Shown piece by piece: positions 12,184-25,329 of a stretch of 64,000 bases of DNA (its first letter is position 1; each line of letters begins with the position of its first letter). Location: assembly GCA_027943335.1 (NCBI GenBank), contig BSBK01000879.1:248001-312000 (forward strand), read 5' to 3'. The position numbers and the translations under genes are program-made. The stretch is from Chamaecyparis obtusa (Eukaryota > Streptophyta > Pinopsida > Cupressales > Cupressaceae). The notes beneath the pieces are model-generated. The model ran no database searches. It saw only the letters and a list, made by a program, of their open reading frames with translations, and was not told the origin of the DNA.

Positions 12184-13101
12184 TGTACACACTAAATAGT
12201 GCACTTCTCTAAGTCATTACTTCCAAGGGAGTCCATGAATGAGAAACCTTAGAAAGTGACCTAGAGCTCCCTATGCATGGAGTTGCAAGGATTTTAAGAT
12301 TGCTCTCAGCTAGAGTTATTCAGCATATGACCTTGCTAGGCAACCACAAAATGGGAGATTCAATGAAGACAAGGGAAAGAATGCCTATATCCTCAAGAAT
12401 CAAAATGTAATGCAATGCAATGCTAGAAATGAAGATGCAATCTATGAAAACTAAGCTATGAAAGGAAATGAAAGTATTACAATTCTCCCTAATTAAGCTA
12501 GGTGAGTTAATCTAAAACATAAAGGAAACTAAGCTATGAATGCCATGATAATGAAACTAAAATGCAAATGAAACTAAGATAGAATGTAAATGTAAAAGCT
12601 AAGAATGCTCCAAATCTCCAAAGCTCCAAAATCACCTAGAAAATCTACAGCATAACATTAGTATTCAAAAGATGGATCCTAAAATGAGAAGAGAGCTCTT
12701 CTTTTATAGGAAATGAGAAACAACGGATGATGGAGATTAAGAGGAAAAAGATTTAATCAAGGATGGAGCTTAAAGAAGGAACAATCCATGTGCACAAATA
12801 CCCTCCAATGAGAAAATAAGAGTTGACTTTTGTGTCAATAATACTTTATTTGTGCAACTTAGGATAAGAGGAAAAGTGGGGACTTTTTATTTAATAAAAT
12901 GGGAGGAAATTCCTTTTAATTAAATAAAAACTTAGGATAAAATGATTAATCCATAGAATAAAATTGAATAAATGATAGAATTAGGATTTGATCAAGGAGA
13001 TTGATAAAATATTTTGCAAATATGGCAAAGCAATGATTCAAGAAATTGATAAATTAATAAATGGGGCCCAAAGTCTAGGCGACCATTTTAGGGTGCATAC
13101 A
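12184..13101 (-). repeat. T2 3' LTR
   Basis: 918 bp. By hand count about 20 substitutions separate it from the 5' LTR (roughly 2%), plus a deletion of about 43 bp near 12,835, where the other copy has an extra segment containing TATGCGACAAAAAGTGCC. Confidence 0.9.
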
Positions 13102-13116
13102 TTTGCCCCTCTTTGA
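13102..13116 (-). promoter_or_regulatory. T2 polypurine tract
   Basis: On the minus strand TCAAAGAGGGGCAAA directly abuts the 3' LTR, the expected plus-strand primer. T3 has the related CAAAGATGGGCAAA at the same place. Confidence 0.75.
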
Positions 13117-15037
13117 CTAATGTGAGATCGATTTGGGATCACATGCAGTCAAAGAATGGAATTGAAGTGTGAGATCGATTTGGGATCACAAAACAACCCA
13201 GATGTGTGTTTGATGGATGGGAACACATCAGGACAAAGATAAGCAAATTGAAAAAGACAAGGCCAACACCCTTGTATAGATAATTGTCAAGTCTCAACTA
13301 AGAGATAAGAATCTCAAGCAATGTTTCCCCAAGAGAAGCAATTGATAAATTTGATAAAGCTAAATCAAGGATTGAAGTTTGATAGGTACTGCCCCCTCAT
13401 GATCAAAATCGAAATGAGATAGAGGAGAACATCAAATTGATAAATTTGATCCAATCACCAAAAATCATGATTGAAGATGGAAGATAATAGAATAACCATC
13501 AAGCAGTGAAAATATTATGCCCCAAGGTTGAATTAGAAGAGAAGAAGTGGGGTGAAAAGAGAATAGAAGATAGAAGTTTGGAAAAGGTGAAAAGAAATGA
13601 AGAGAAGAAAGAGAATTTGCCTTAAGAAAGAGGATGCCTCAAAATCAATCAACTTTTTAAGATAGGAAATTTTGATTGAGATCACAAAAGAAAATAAGGA
13701 AATGAAGATCAAAACATGACCACAATTGATTAAAAGTCCAAAAGAAAGATGAAAGAAAACTCTCTCCATATGCAAGATGCAAAACTCATAATGCAGCCTA
13801 AAAATGAAAATTAACATGAAGTCTAACAATGCAAGCTACATGAAAAGGTGGTTTGCCTGCAAGGTCACAAAGGCAATAGACTCTAATAATCATCATTGAG
13901 CATTATTGGTAGCATCGAAAGATCATACAATACACTCTAGCATAACTATGGGTATATGAATATGATCTATATTAGATATATATGTGTGAATCTTAGCTAG
14001 GCATCAAAGACATGTAAGTCAAGATAACTAGTGCAGTAAGATTTCCTAAGTTTTGATATGGAAAGATTATGCTCGCATCGAGACACAAAAAAGTTAGGAT
14101 AACTATAAGCATGCACTTGCGAAGAAAATATTCAAGGATAATACCTTGTCAATCCTTAGTGTCAAGTAGGTCAAGCATAAATGCTCATGATAGTTAGGAT
14201 CAACAAAATATACCCACAAGCAGAGAAAGAAATAAAACATGTCCTCATGCCCCTAGTCTTCTAGCTCAGCATCATCAAAAACTATTAGGGAGAGAAAACT
14301 CATCAAAGAAATCATCATAGACAGCACACAAAGAAAAATAAAGTCAAACAAGTCTCAGTGAGTTGATTGTTTAAGTGCGTGTGTGTAAATCATAGAGTCA
14401 AACTTTGAGTATCGCATTTTCCAGTGAGAAATATCACATCATTTGAGACTATGGGTAGGATATCTAATAAGTGTTGAGAAACACTTGATGCTAGGGTAGT
14501 GTTGAAAAACATTGTTTTGGGGAGTGTTAAGAAAAACTTTGAGTATCGCATTTGCCAGTGAGAAATATCACATCATTTGAGACTATGGGTAGGATATCTA
14601 ATAAGTGTTGAGAAACACTTGACGCTAAGGTAGTGTTGAAAAACATTGTTTTGGGGAGTGTTAAGAAACACTATTTTTGAGGTGTCCTAAAGACCAACAC
14701 ATCCAAGAGACCAAAGACAACACAGTGATGCCCCCTAGACAAAGAAAAAGACCAATTCCAAATCAAGGCAACATGGACGAGGCACGATGGAGAAGGGTTC
14801 AATGTCGAGGATGGATGCTAAGAAACAAGGATGCAAAGGCCTCAAGTAGCACCTGTTTCCAAGTTTTCACCACTTGTAATCTTTTTCAATTTTATTTTTT
14901 TTTTCTTTTTTTTTTTAAAAATTTTTCTTCAGGACTTTATATGCTTTTTAGGATTTTTTCAGCATCATATATGAACTTTTTGGAATTTTTTCAGGATCAT
15001 AAATATGTACAAAGGATGCCCCTAGACAGAACGGGCA
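13117..15037 (-). other. T2 3' non-coding region
   Basis: Between the integrase stop and the polypurine tract. It holds a 134-bp direct duplication (14,400-14,668) and long T-rich tracts near 14,890-14,990. T3 carries an antisense coding region in the equivalent interval. Here only a short plus-strand piece near 14,700-14,860 (MPPRQRKRPIP...) could be a relic of one, so the antisense gene seems mostly deleted. Confidence 0.6.
14400..14668. repeat. 134-bp tandem duplication
   Basis: Two copies of AAACTTTGAGTATCGCATTT... start at 14,400 and 14,534 and differ at only a few positions, for example TTTTCC against TTTGCC and GATGCTAGG against GACGCTAAG. Confidence 0.9.
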
Positions 15038-16383
15038 TCAAGGATAGAACTTCTTTAGGTGCAATACATTGATAGGCTCAGGGAGCTGCTCCCCCTCTTC
15101 AGTGGATAGAAGATAAGCACCTGTGCCAAAAGCTGCAGCAATAATATATGGTCCAAGCCAATTAGGTTCAAACTTGCCCTTTTGATCTCTATGTTGCTGA
15201 TTTTTAGGATTCTCACGCAGGACAAGATCTCCTACTTGGAATTCTCTAGGGAGAACCTTTTTGTTGAAGGCTTTAGACATCCACTTTTGATAGACCCTCA
15301 TGTGATCAAATGATGCTTTGCATTTCTCATCAAGAAGTTCTAGCTCTTGCAATCTCATGGCGCGATAATCTTAATCTGTAATTAGACCTTTCAGAGAGAC
15401 TCGAAGTGACAGAATCTCAACTTCTAAAGGTAACACTGCTTCAGCGCCGTATGTAAGGGAAAAAGGAGTAGCCCCAGTTGGAGTATGAATACTCATTCTA
15501 TAGGCCCACAAGGCCGGATTTATCTATAAATGCCAATCTCTACCATTCTTATGAACTATTCTGTGTAAAATTTTGAGAATGGTTTTATTTGAAGTCTCTG
15601 CCTGACCATTTCCTTGTGGAAAGTAAATGGAGGACCAATGTTGCTTTATCTTGAATATTTGGCAGAGTTGTTTAAGGTCCTTGTTCTTGAACTGACCTCT
15701 ATTGTCAGTAATGATCTCAGATGGCACACCATACCGACATATGATATGGTTCAAGATAAATAGAGAAACTATTTTTCCCGAGATAACAAAAAGTGGAATA
15801 GCTTCTACCCATTTTGTGAAGTAGTCAGTGGCAGTGATAATGAATTTATGTCCACCTGATGAGTTGGGGTGAATCTTCCCAATGAGGTCAAAGGCCCATC
15901 TCTGAAATGGCCAATGAGAAATAGATGAAATTAGCTCCCTACCTAGAGCATGTATCAGGTGTCCATGTTTCTGACATTTTTCACAAGACTTGGCAAAAGC
16001 TACCACATCTATCTGCATTGTAGGCCAATAGTACCCTACCCTAAGCAACCTTCAAGCCATGGAAAGACCATTAGAATGTCCCCCACAGATACCCTCGTGG
16101 ATGTCAACTAGCACTTGATCGGATTCCTCCCTTTCTAAGCACCTAAGAAGTGTCCCATCTAGACCCCTCCTATACAAATCACCAGAGATGAGGGAATGGA
16201 GAGAGGCATTATGGAAAAGGTTTCTCCTTTCAGAATGGTTAAATGTATAAGGGATGATGCCATCACAGAGATAAGAGTATATAGCGCCATAGCGGGTTGA
16301 TTCATGACTAACAAGGGTGCAAATGACATGGCTTTCTTGAGAGTCATAAATGGGATAATGTAGCTCTTCCACCAGGAATTCAA
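15038..16383 (-). pseudogene. T2 integrase
   Basis: Retroviral-type integrase. The N-terminal zinc site has His residues in HEGICGGHSNG (near 16,085) and CEKC near 15,980. The core has the three acids: FDLIGKIHP with Asp near 15,890, IITDNRGQF with Asp near 15,705 and PQGNGQAETSN with Glu near 15,610. The C-terminal part (FQVGDLVLRE, 15,215-15,245, then LGPYII) ends around 15,038. Catalytic residues are intact, but stops near 15,524 and 16,050 and one in the 15,360-15,380 stretch break the frame. No chromodomain follows, consistent with a Tat element. Confidence 0.9.
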
Positions 16384-16492
16384 ATCTAGACTCGTGCTCC
16401 TCTAATCAAAGAAGCGAGGAAAGTGTGGCCATAGCATCATCTACTTTGTTCTTAGCCCTAGGGATTTGCTGAAATGTGACAAAAGTGAAGTA

Positions 16493-16882
16493 TCATCTTA
16501 AGGAATCAACCATTTGTTTATAAGGTACCAATTTGTCATCTTTTGTTTGATATTTCTCATTAACCTGATTGATGATTAGCTGAGAATCCCCATAAATATG
16601 CAGCTCTGTGATATTCCATTCTATGGCCATTTTTAGTCCATTCATCAAAGCCTCATATTCATCTATGTTGTTTGTGCATGGGAATAGTAACTTGTAAGAC
16701 TTGGGAATAGTGTACCCATGAGGAGAGATAAACAACACACCAGCTCTAGAACCATTTTGCATGTAGGAACCATCAAAGAACATTTTCCATGATCTCTCTG
16801 TCATGTACATAAGATGCTCATCTAGGAAAGTAACCTGAACAGACATGTTATCTTGAAGTGGAAAACCAACCAATTGGTCCAC
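16493..16882 (-). pseudogene. T2 second RNase H (archaeal-type, aRH)
   Basis: MFFDGSYMQNGSRAGVLF starts the fold. EYEALMNGLKMAI supplies the Glu and LHIYGDSQLIINQV the second Asp, so the D-E-D set is visible. The order DGS ... EALxxGL ... GDSxLI is that of the additional RNase H acquired by the Tat lineage. It lies between RT/RH1 and integrase, as expected. A stop at 16,493 separates it from downstream sequence. Confidence 0.88.
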
Positions 16883-17047
16883 TATAGCCTGGCCTTTGAT
16901 CGCCTTTCACTCAATATACTCTATGTCAAATTCGGAAAGAATCATCATCCATTTAGCAAGTCTACCTGTGAGAGCAGCCTTACCAAGCAAGTACTTGAGA
17001 GGATCAATTTTTTTTATAAGGTTTATTATGTGCGCAAGCATATAGTG

Positions 17048-18628
17048 TCACAATTTTTGACAAGTAAACACTACTGCAAGGCAAGCCTTTTCAATGCTAG
17101 TATAATTGACCTCATAGGTAACAAGAGTTTGACTAATATAATATATGGCTCTTTCTTTCCCTCCTTCATCAATTTGAGCTAATAATGCCCCTAGTGAAGA
17201 TTCAGTAGCTGAGACATACGAGATGAGTGGTTTTCCTGGGATGGGAGTCATTAAAATGGGAGGACTTGCCAAGTATTCCTTAATTTGATCCATGCTCTTT
17301 TGGCAATCCTCATTCCAAACACACTTAACTCCTTTATGCAAGATTTTTTTGAGAGGCTGAGTTCTATTTGCAAGTTGTGAAATAAACCTCTGTATAGATT
17401 GAAGACATCCCTGAAGACTCCTCATCTGACTAATATTTTTGGGATGTGGCATATCTATGATAGCTTGAAATTTTTTGGGGTCCACCTCTATCCCTTTGGC
17501 TGAAATTATGAAACCTAACAATTTTTCAGAGGTGACTCCAAAAGCACACTTCTTTGGATTCAATCTTAATTGGAATTGTTCCATACGATCTAGAATTACT
17601 TCTAAATCAGCCAAATGTGTTCCTCTTTTCTTGGACTTAGCAAGGGTGTCATCCACATAATCTTCCATATTTTTATGCATCATATCATGGAAAATTATGG
17701 TCATGGCTCTTTGGTATGTAGCTCCTACATTTTTTAATCCAAAAGGCATGACATTCCAACAATAGGTACCCCATGCACATGTGAAAGCAGTCTTTTCCTG
17801 ATCCTTAGGAGATATCTTGATCTGATTATACCCTGAAAAACCATCCATCAAAGAATATATCTCATAACCCACAGTCATGTCCACTATCATGTCTATGTTA
17901 GGAAGTGGAAAATCATCATTTGGGCGTGCTCTATTAAGATCTCTAAAATCTATGCAGATTCAGATGGATTTATCATGTTTAGAAATAGGTACAATATTAG
18001 ATATCCAGTTAGCATAATCTATAGCTCTAATGAATCCTACACCTAGGAGCTTTTCTAATTCAGCTTTCACTAAAAGAGCTATATGAGGGTGCATTTTTCT
18101 TAACTTTTGTTTGACTGGTTTCACACCTAGAGCTATGGACAAATGATGCATAATGAGATTTGTGTCCAACCCTGGCATGTCTGAATATGTCCATGAAAAA
18201 TTAATTTTCTTATGCTGGAGGAACTCAGTGTAGGCTTTCTTTTCTTGAGAGGATAAAGATTGAGCCAAATGTACAATTTTTGGAACTTCTTCTGTGCCCA
18301 AATTAACTGCCTCTGTAGGTTCAACCAGTATTGATGATCTATCTTGAAAATAGCTTGGGAGATGATCAAGTAACTCATCCATAGGTGCCTCAGAGAGGTT
18401 TTCACCCTTGGATATGTCTTTTGTTTTTACTTTTTTTGGTTCTGACACCACCACACAGTGGTTTTCACCATTAGAACTCTTATTCTTTTTATCTTTTCTT
18501 TTTATTTTTTGACTGAGGTACTTGAGGTCTGGTTCCATCATACTAGTAGTTGGTTCACTGGTGGAAGAGACTACAGGTTCAAAGGCATTCAAATAGCAGG
18601 TGATCTCATAGTCATTGTGAAATGTCAA
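17048..18628 (-). pseudogene. T2 reverse transcriptase and first RNase H
   Basis: RT begins near 18,100 (AELEKLLGVGFIRAIDYANW). The palm has SLMDGFSGYNQIKI (first Asp, near 17,850) and EDYVDDTLAK (YVDD box, near 17,655). AFGVTSEKLLGFIIS follows in the thumb/connection. RNase H1 is near 17,050-17,230, with ISYVSATESSLGALLAQ and YTSIEKACLA. Its first catalytic Asp is not present, as is common in Tat elements, where the second RNase H takes over. A stop near 17,950 splits the region. Confidence 0.9.
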
Positions 18629-18631
18629 AAG

Positions 18632-19714
18632 CTAAGGCTCTTGATAACGCTGAGACCAATGAATGAGGTTAGGATTAATTAGGGGTAGGTTAATGACTGG
18701 TTCAATATTATGGATATGGGAGATGTCATCTCTAGTGACCAAAGAATCAGAGTCTATCAAGTATTCCTCTAAGGTACCTAAATCAGGACTTATCCTATCG
18801 AGCAAAGAATCGGCCACTAATGCAACATGTGGGTTCCAATCTTCTAGTCTAACACACAACTCGTTGGCTATGTCAGGCTGAGCACTAAATGTATGGACAA
18901 CATCCACATCCATGTCAATTGTAGAAGATTTTGAGAGGGTCTCCCATTCGTACTCATGTGAGTTTGTATCTGAATCCCGAGTGGAATGTTTTACCCATCC
19001 ATGTCTAGGATGTCTCGAAGTGGAAGCCGTGATGTCACCAAGGGTAACACCTTCCCTAAAATTTTTTTGACATTGGTTGTCCTTGATAGAATCCTCTAAA
19101 GTTGGTTCATCTTGATCTGAAATGGGAACTGATGTACGAATAACGGGATCATTTGTATTTCCCCAAAGGAGACTAGTAGATGGGACCCAATCATCACACA
19201 TATCTTGTTGATTTGTCAAGTTGGGCAAGTATTCTGAGTCATCTTCTTCCTCTGAATCATTTAGAGTAGGAATTCTAGTTCTAGTGTTATGTGCAAAACC
19301 TATGCTGACTATTTTCTTAGACTTGCATCCAAAAAGATCATGATTGAGTGGTTCGGCTCTAGCATCTAACCTGTGGCTAAGAGGGCCATGCCCTAGATAA
19401 CCCATCTTTTTGACCAAATTATATCCTCTCCCATAGGACTTGGGAGAGGGGGAGAAATTTTCATTGTGCAAGTACTTCTCCTCTTTGTATATCTAATCTT
19501 GAACAACTACTTCCTCTTTTTCATCTTGTATGGATACTGAGGACTCAACAAACATGTCAAATAATGTCATAGCCAAGGAAGAAGGTCTCATCTCCTGTGA
19601 AGGCTTCCCATAAGACCTAGGGGAAACAGGCATCCTTGCAAAATAGTCAAGTTGATACCCCCCCATACCAAGGTCTAATGTTTTAAACTGGTCTTGACAG
19701 TCTGCTAAGGTCAC
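18632..19714 (-). pseudogene. T2 linker between protease and RT
   Basis: Acidic, Ser-rich segment (DSEEEDDSEYLPN, DDWVPSTSLLWG) with conserved patches such as SPSPKSYGRGYNLVKKMGY. T1 has a shorter equivalent at 11,400-11,877 (STSLLWEEDC). No enzyme motif is visible. Such long linkers are typical of Tat polyproteins; the function is unknown. Confidence 0.65.
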
Positions 19715-19729
19715 TTTGTAATCCTCTTC

Positions 19730-20446
19730 TTATCTATTAAGAGGGACATGAACATTGGCTGAGATTGAATTAACTGACAATGTGTTATCCCTTGGTATGC
19801 AAATCTCTACTCCATTGTAGGAGAACTTAACACACTGGTGATAGGTAGATGATACTGCCTGCATATCATGAATCCATGGTCTACCCAATAAAATGTTGTA
19901 TGCAAGGGGTCCAACATCAACAATTTGGAACAAGATATCTTTTTCAACTGGGCCAATCCTGACAAGAAGGATGGCCAACCTCTTTGAACTGCATTCTGCT
20001 TCATCATAAGCCTTTATACTGATCTTCTTCCTAGTATCGATCACTTGCTTTGAATAACATAAAGTTTTTAACAGACTTAAAGTACAAATGTTTAGCCGAG
20101 CACCCCCATCAATCAACACACACCTGATATGGGTTTTATGGATCATCACTTCAATTTGAAGGGCAAGATTATGCAGATGGCTTAGGGCTTTGTCATCATC
20201 TTCTGAGAAAGAGAGGTAGTGGGGGATGGCAATGTTATGAACCATGCCTTGAAATTGATCTATGTCTTTGTTATTGGGAACATTGGTCATGTGAAAAGCA
20301 TCCTCAAGGACTTGTTTATGCCTAGGGGACAACTCTAGAAGCTCCAAGATAGAGATTTGTTGTTGAGTTTTCTGTAACTGATCCACAAGATTGTAATTTG
20401 GCTTAGGAACAACAGCCGACTTAGTGGTGGCATTCTTGGAAGCCAC
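19730..20446 (-). pseudogene. T2 protease
   Basis: Aspartic protease domain with the active-site segment VLIDGGARLNICTLSLL near 20,080-20,130 (Asp-Gly-Gly in place of the usual Asp-Ser/Thr-Gly) and the later AYNILLGRPWIHDM near 19,860-19,900. It is open for 238 codons and, apart from its isolated frame, looks the best preserved part of T2. Confidence 0.85.
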
Positions 20447-20464
20447 TTGCTTGGGTTTTTTGGA

Positions 20465-22426
20465 TCAATTTGAACTAGGCCCCCTAAGGAAAACATGGCC
20501 CTGACTTTTGGTAACAGCATTAAGATCTTGGGAAGAAAGCCTAGAGTGAGGACCTCTCAGCACCACAACAGGTTCTTCGTCAAAAATGGGGGGAGAGTTC
20601 ACATTGGAATCATAACCATATGGGTCCTTACTCCTCATCATATTAGCACTTGGCTCCACAACTTCAAGCATGTTGACCACATTCTCCACAGCTATATAAG
20701 TGTAATTGATTGCAACTTTGCCATTGTTTGGTTTAGAGGTTTCCCCCTTTTCATATTTAGGAAAAGGTTCTTTAAAAGCCTTATGGTCAGCATTGGTATT
20801 TAGGCCATCAACTTGAAGCTTTCCATTTTCAATGAGATCTTGAATGATATTTTTTAATTTCCAACAATTCTCAATAGTGTGGCTAGTGCCATTGTGAAAT
20901 TTGCAGAATGCCTTGTTGTCCCACCAATGTGGCTTTGTTTGAGGAATGCAAAATTTTGTAGGGTCTCGAGGATGTGCAAGGTTATTAGCAATGAGAGGTT
21001 TGAGAACATCCTCATATGAGTCACCCAATTTGGTAAATTAACGCTTCTCCTTCTTGGGCCTATCCTGATATCTTGGCTTACCTTCTTGCTGTGGAGGTGC
21101 ATTGAGCTTCATAGCTTGCACAACACTTGTTAGATGGAGGACACCTTGATCCTTTGATTGGGAAGAGTCTACAACTCCATCATTAACAACTTGTTTGTTT
21201 TTGTTCCAATGGTTATTCTTCCCTTTGTCCTTGGTGGGATTATTGTTTTTTTGACCATTGTTGGTATTATTGCTATGTCTGGTCAAAATGCCTTGTTCTT
21301 TTAACACATCTTCAATTTGACATGTTGTTTCGACCATGGTGTGAAAGGAATTGAAGACTATCTTCCTAATCTCATATCTCATTTTAGGCACCAAGTTACT
21401 GACAAGTATGTCAATCTTTTCATCCTCATGGATCATCCTAGGATATCGAGAGCACTGTCTCCTCCATCTTTGCAAGAAAGTAACAAAGGGTTCCCCTTGA
21501 TTTTGTTTCAAGTTGCATAGGTCCAACATAGTAATAGATCTTGACAGATTGTATGTGAAATGTTGAACAAATCTATAAACTAGTTCTTTAAAGGTCTTAA
21601 TAGGGGGTGTGATATTGGTGAACCATTCCATTGCTTGCCTTTTAAGACTTCTAGGGTATAACCTCATCAAATAGGAGTCATCATGATGAAATTTGAAGCT
21701 CATAGTATAGAATTGGTGCACATGGTCATGCGGATCACCACTGCCATCATATTTAACATATTGGGGAAGTTCCACCCTCCTTGGAAAATCCTTCATACTC
21801 ACACTCTTGTCAAATGGGTTGGGACAAATCAAGCCTAGTGAGAATGAGCTCTTAGGTTGCATCATTTTCTCCATCATTTTCTTCATTTGGTGGATTTCTT
21901 CCTGTTGAGATGGATTGTGCTTTTTTATTTTATTATCCACATCAAAATTATAAGGGACTCTGGCACCCTTGTTGATTAGACTTTCCAGGAATTTATCTTT
22001 GTTTTGTTCTAGATACCTCTCCACATATTGTTGGAAAATAGGCTCTTGTTGCATTCTCATTAAGTCTTGAGTATCAAGATCAAAGTGTGAACCACCACCT
22101 CCATGTTGAGAACCATGATGAGCATGTTGGGAGTGTGGTCATGAAATTCTAGGAGGTTTTTGCCTCCTATAGTAAGCATGTTGTGAGGCCCTTCTTCCTC
22201 AAGGACTAAGAGATTGAGAAGGGGTTCATGACCACCTTCTACTTCATGGTGTCCTAGGAGGGGTATAAGGAGGAGAACTATTCCTACTATTAGCACCCCT
22301 GCTATTCAATTGAGGGTTTAAGTGTTGGGATAACATCCTGTCTTGCTCCTCTTGAGTGACTTTCCTTTGCAACTCCAATAATGCTTGGCTCTCTTCTTCA
22401 AGTTTCCTATAATTCTCTTGTTTCAT
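20465..22426 (-). pseudogene. T2 gag
   Basis: N-terminal coiled-coil-like Gln/Glu-rich part (22,060-22,426), then a capsid-like domain in an open frame of 340 codons (21,038-22,060), with FPRRVELPQYVKYDGSGDPHDH and FVTFLQRWRRQC. The zinc-binding motif FCKFHNGTSHTIENCWKLK lies near 20,850-20,910 and is followed by IIQDLIENGKL. The first two parts match T1 gag in order and sequence. Stops occur near 22,060, 21,035 and 20,463. Confidence 0.87.
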
Positions 22427-25307
22427 AGCTTGCTCCTCTAAAAAGGCTTTCTTTTCACGTTTGATTCTTTTAAGCCTCTCACTCGTTTACCTTGAGGTAT
22501 TTTGGAGTGGTGAGCTAGGCCTTGATTGTTTGAAGAGGTTGCTGGTATAAGTCATATTTGCATGAGTAGTACTAGGCTCATTGTCTTGGTCTTTGTTTTG
22601 AGACCATTCATCTTGGCAAGCTTGTCGTTCATATCTTTTAGCTCGTTATTGGGCTTACTTCTATGTCTTCATAGATTTCATCCAAGGTTTGATCCATTGC
22701 TTCTCTTTCCCGTGGACTCATGGTATAGCTCATGTCCATACCTGAGTGGGAAGGTGCTGAGGAGGAACTCAACTCTGTAAGACTATTCTTAGGGTCAAAC
22801 CAAGTTTCAGAATGACTCCTAGGGGACTGGTCAAATATTGGTTTCTTTTCCTTTCATTTTTTATGAGTATGAACTGGGGGTAATTGGTTGAAGACTATTT
22901 GAGGTCAGTTTCCTTGGCTCACTTGATATCTTGTTGTTACTGACATGAAAGGGAGAGTTCAAGAAAAAAGAAAACTCTAAGACACGTTAATACCAAACTA
23001 GGATAGTAAAAGTTTTCTCTTGTCCAAGAGAGAGATGATGAAATAGAATTTTGCAAATAGGTGCAAACCAACACTGCTAGAGAGGTGCCTCAGCTTTTTA
23101 GGTGAATACACTAGCACTTCTGGATCAGGAGGATGATTTTACACAAATTATGTTGAATTTGAAATTTATGAAAATGGATGGACAAAGAGATTACTAGAAC
23201 TCTCCAAGTGTGTTATCAAAGGGTCTAAAAAATTATCTATTTGATTAGACCAATTCCTAACTTGTCAATTTCAAGCAAGGTCTCTTATGGGCTCAAGAAT
23301 TACTAACTCAAAAGGTCAAAAACACAAGAATCCTAAATGCAGAATAGGTCTCCAACACTAGGACAAGTCACCTAATCTAACTGGATCAACTAAGGAAAGA
23401 CTGCAACTGGGAGACAACAAAAGGACAATAGTTTGGCTCTGATGACAGTTTCCAGGCAACTGGTGTGATACAATTCTCTGGTGTGATATTTCTGACAGAA
23501 GTGGTGTGATAGTTTCCAGGTAATCAGTGCGATAAAATCTAGGCAAGTAGTGCGACAGAAAATTAGGGATGAACTATCACATGATATTTCTCAGAACTGG
23601 GTGTGATGATAATTCAGTATCATATGACTTTTGACCAGTGAGTGTAAAAATCTTTGTTTTAAGGTCAATTCGGTCAATGTTTCAGTTTGGTAAGTTTGAT
23701 TTCATAGTTCAAAGTATAGTAACAGTAGACAATTGACAAGTTTGCAAACAATAGGGGATCAAACGTGTCCTCAAGCACTCGAAACAAGGACAAAAGCAAC
23801 CTTGCCAAGACAAGCAATTGTGATATCAAAATTGAAAAACCTATGAATACTACTCTCAAGTTTGATGTTCAAGAACGTTTACATGGGTATTCCACAATGA
23901 AAACACTTCAAGCACTTTCTAGCCTAAAAGGAAAAAGGCTCAATACTTAACAACTTGGCCCACACTTAATGTCCCATCGCCTCACACAAAGTGGTTGCCC
24001 ACAATAGATATTGGCTTTGTCGTGGAAGTGCCAATGACACAACCAAAGGAACACAGATGGTGAGTGATCTTGGGGTGATCTGGGCTATTCCACTTGGATC
24101 AATCCTTGCACCAAGAAGCTAAGTGGCAAAAATAAGGTGGCTTCTATCTATAGTTCTTAATAAGGGCTTCCATTCGTAGTACCCCTCTTGCTCCCCAAAG
24201 GGACTCCTTACCTTGCAATAAGTAATGGACCTCACGGCCTCAAGAGTACCTTAAGCATTCTTGCTTGACATTTTCCTCATGGTCACAATCCCACAAGTTA
24301 CTCACATCAAGAGAAGACAACCACTACGTCTACCAAGGTTTTGTGTCCTTGATAGCCTTGAGTTTATAGTGGGTCGGAATAGCCGGCAAAAGGCTTGTCC
24401 CCACTTGGGTTGTTCCTCTTGATTGCTCAAGAGCAGGCCCGCTAAAGGATCCTAAACTACACAAAGAGTGAGTCAACCTTTGAGGTTCAGGATTTTTGAT
24501 TCACCTCAAGGGTGAAGAGTGTACTCTCCTAGCTCAAAAATTTCTTCCAAACACACCAAGCAAAGATTCAATTACCCTCTTGCTTTCAAAATCCAAAGAT
24601 GGGTCAAGATTTTTGATTCACCTCAAAGGTTAAGAGCATACTCTCCTACCACCCAAAGATTCCTACAACAAGATATTATGTTCCTATGAAATGAAACAGC
24701 TAGTATATGCCGCACTTAAAATGAAATAAATAACAAGCACTTGATTTTGTTTTTATGCTATGGATAGCCCTACAAAAACCGTTAGTAGCCCTTGTGCATG
24801 CATTCTTTTTGGAAAATATTTCAAGCAAAAGGCACCTACAAGCACAAATTGTTAGCTCACAATGGTTTGCAAAATAAAAATCCAAATGAAATCTGCAAAT
24901 AAATTTTGCCTAACCACAACAACCTAAACTAACAAGCTAATTAGATCAAAACTCAGCAAGAAAGAGCTAAAAAAGAACTCACTGCCAGGCACAGGTGATA
25001 GTACAGTTGCCAGAAAGATCACATGATATTGTATAGTATACGGGTGCGATAATATCCTTCTGTGTGACAGTTCATTGTACCTGCAGGTGACAGAAAGTAC
25101 CACACAGTGTGACAGAACCTACAAAGTCTGCGCGATAGTTTAATTGGTAAAGTATCACACCAGTATGTAACAAACTATTGCACGACACTGGCAAAAAGTT
25201 GTATGATAATTTGTAACCAAAAAAATAGAGACCCGAAACAGTAAGGTAAATAGTGACGAAAAAAATGATGAAAATGCATAAAATGAAGGATAAAACAATA
25301 GTGCTCT
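22427..25307 (-). other. T2 untranslated leader, about 2.9 kb
   Basis: Between PBS and gag. The middle part (about 23,950-24,700) is the inverse of the T1 leader and keeps the duplicated CACCTCAAGGGTGAAGAG/CACCTCAAAGGTTAAGAG block. Two patches of degenerate GTGTGATA/GTGCGAYA repeats occur at about 23,460-23,610 and 24,985-25,215. No coding region is recognised. Confidence 0.65.
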
Positions 25308-25325
25308 GCCCCATGGTGGGTGCCA
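25308..25325 (-). promoter_or_regulatory. T2 primer-binding site
   Basis: Minus strand TGGCACCCACCATGGGGC, 4 nt from the 5' LTR edge at 25,330. It is equivalent to the T1 site. Confidence 0.75.
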
Positions 25326-25329
25326 AAAA

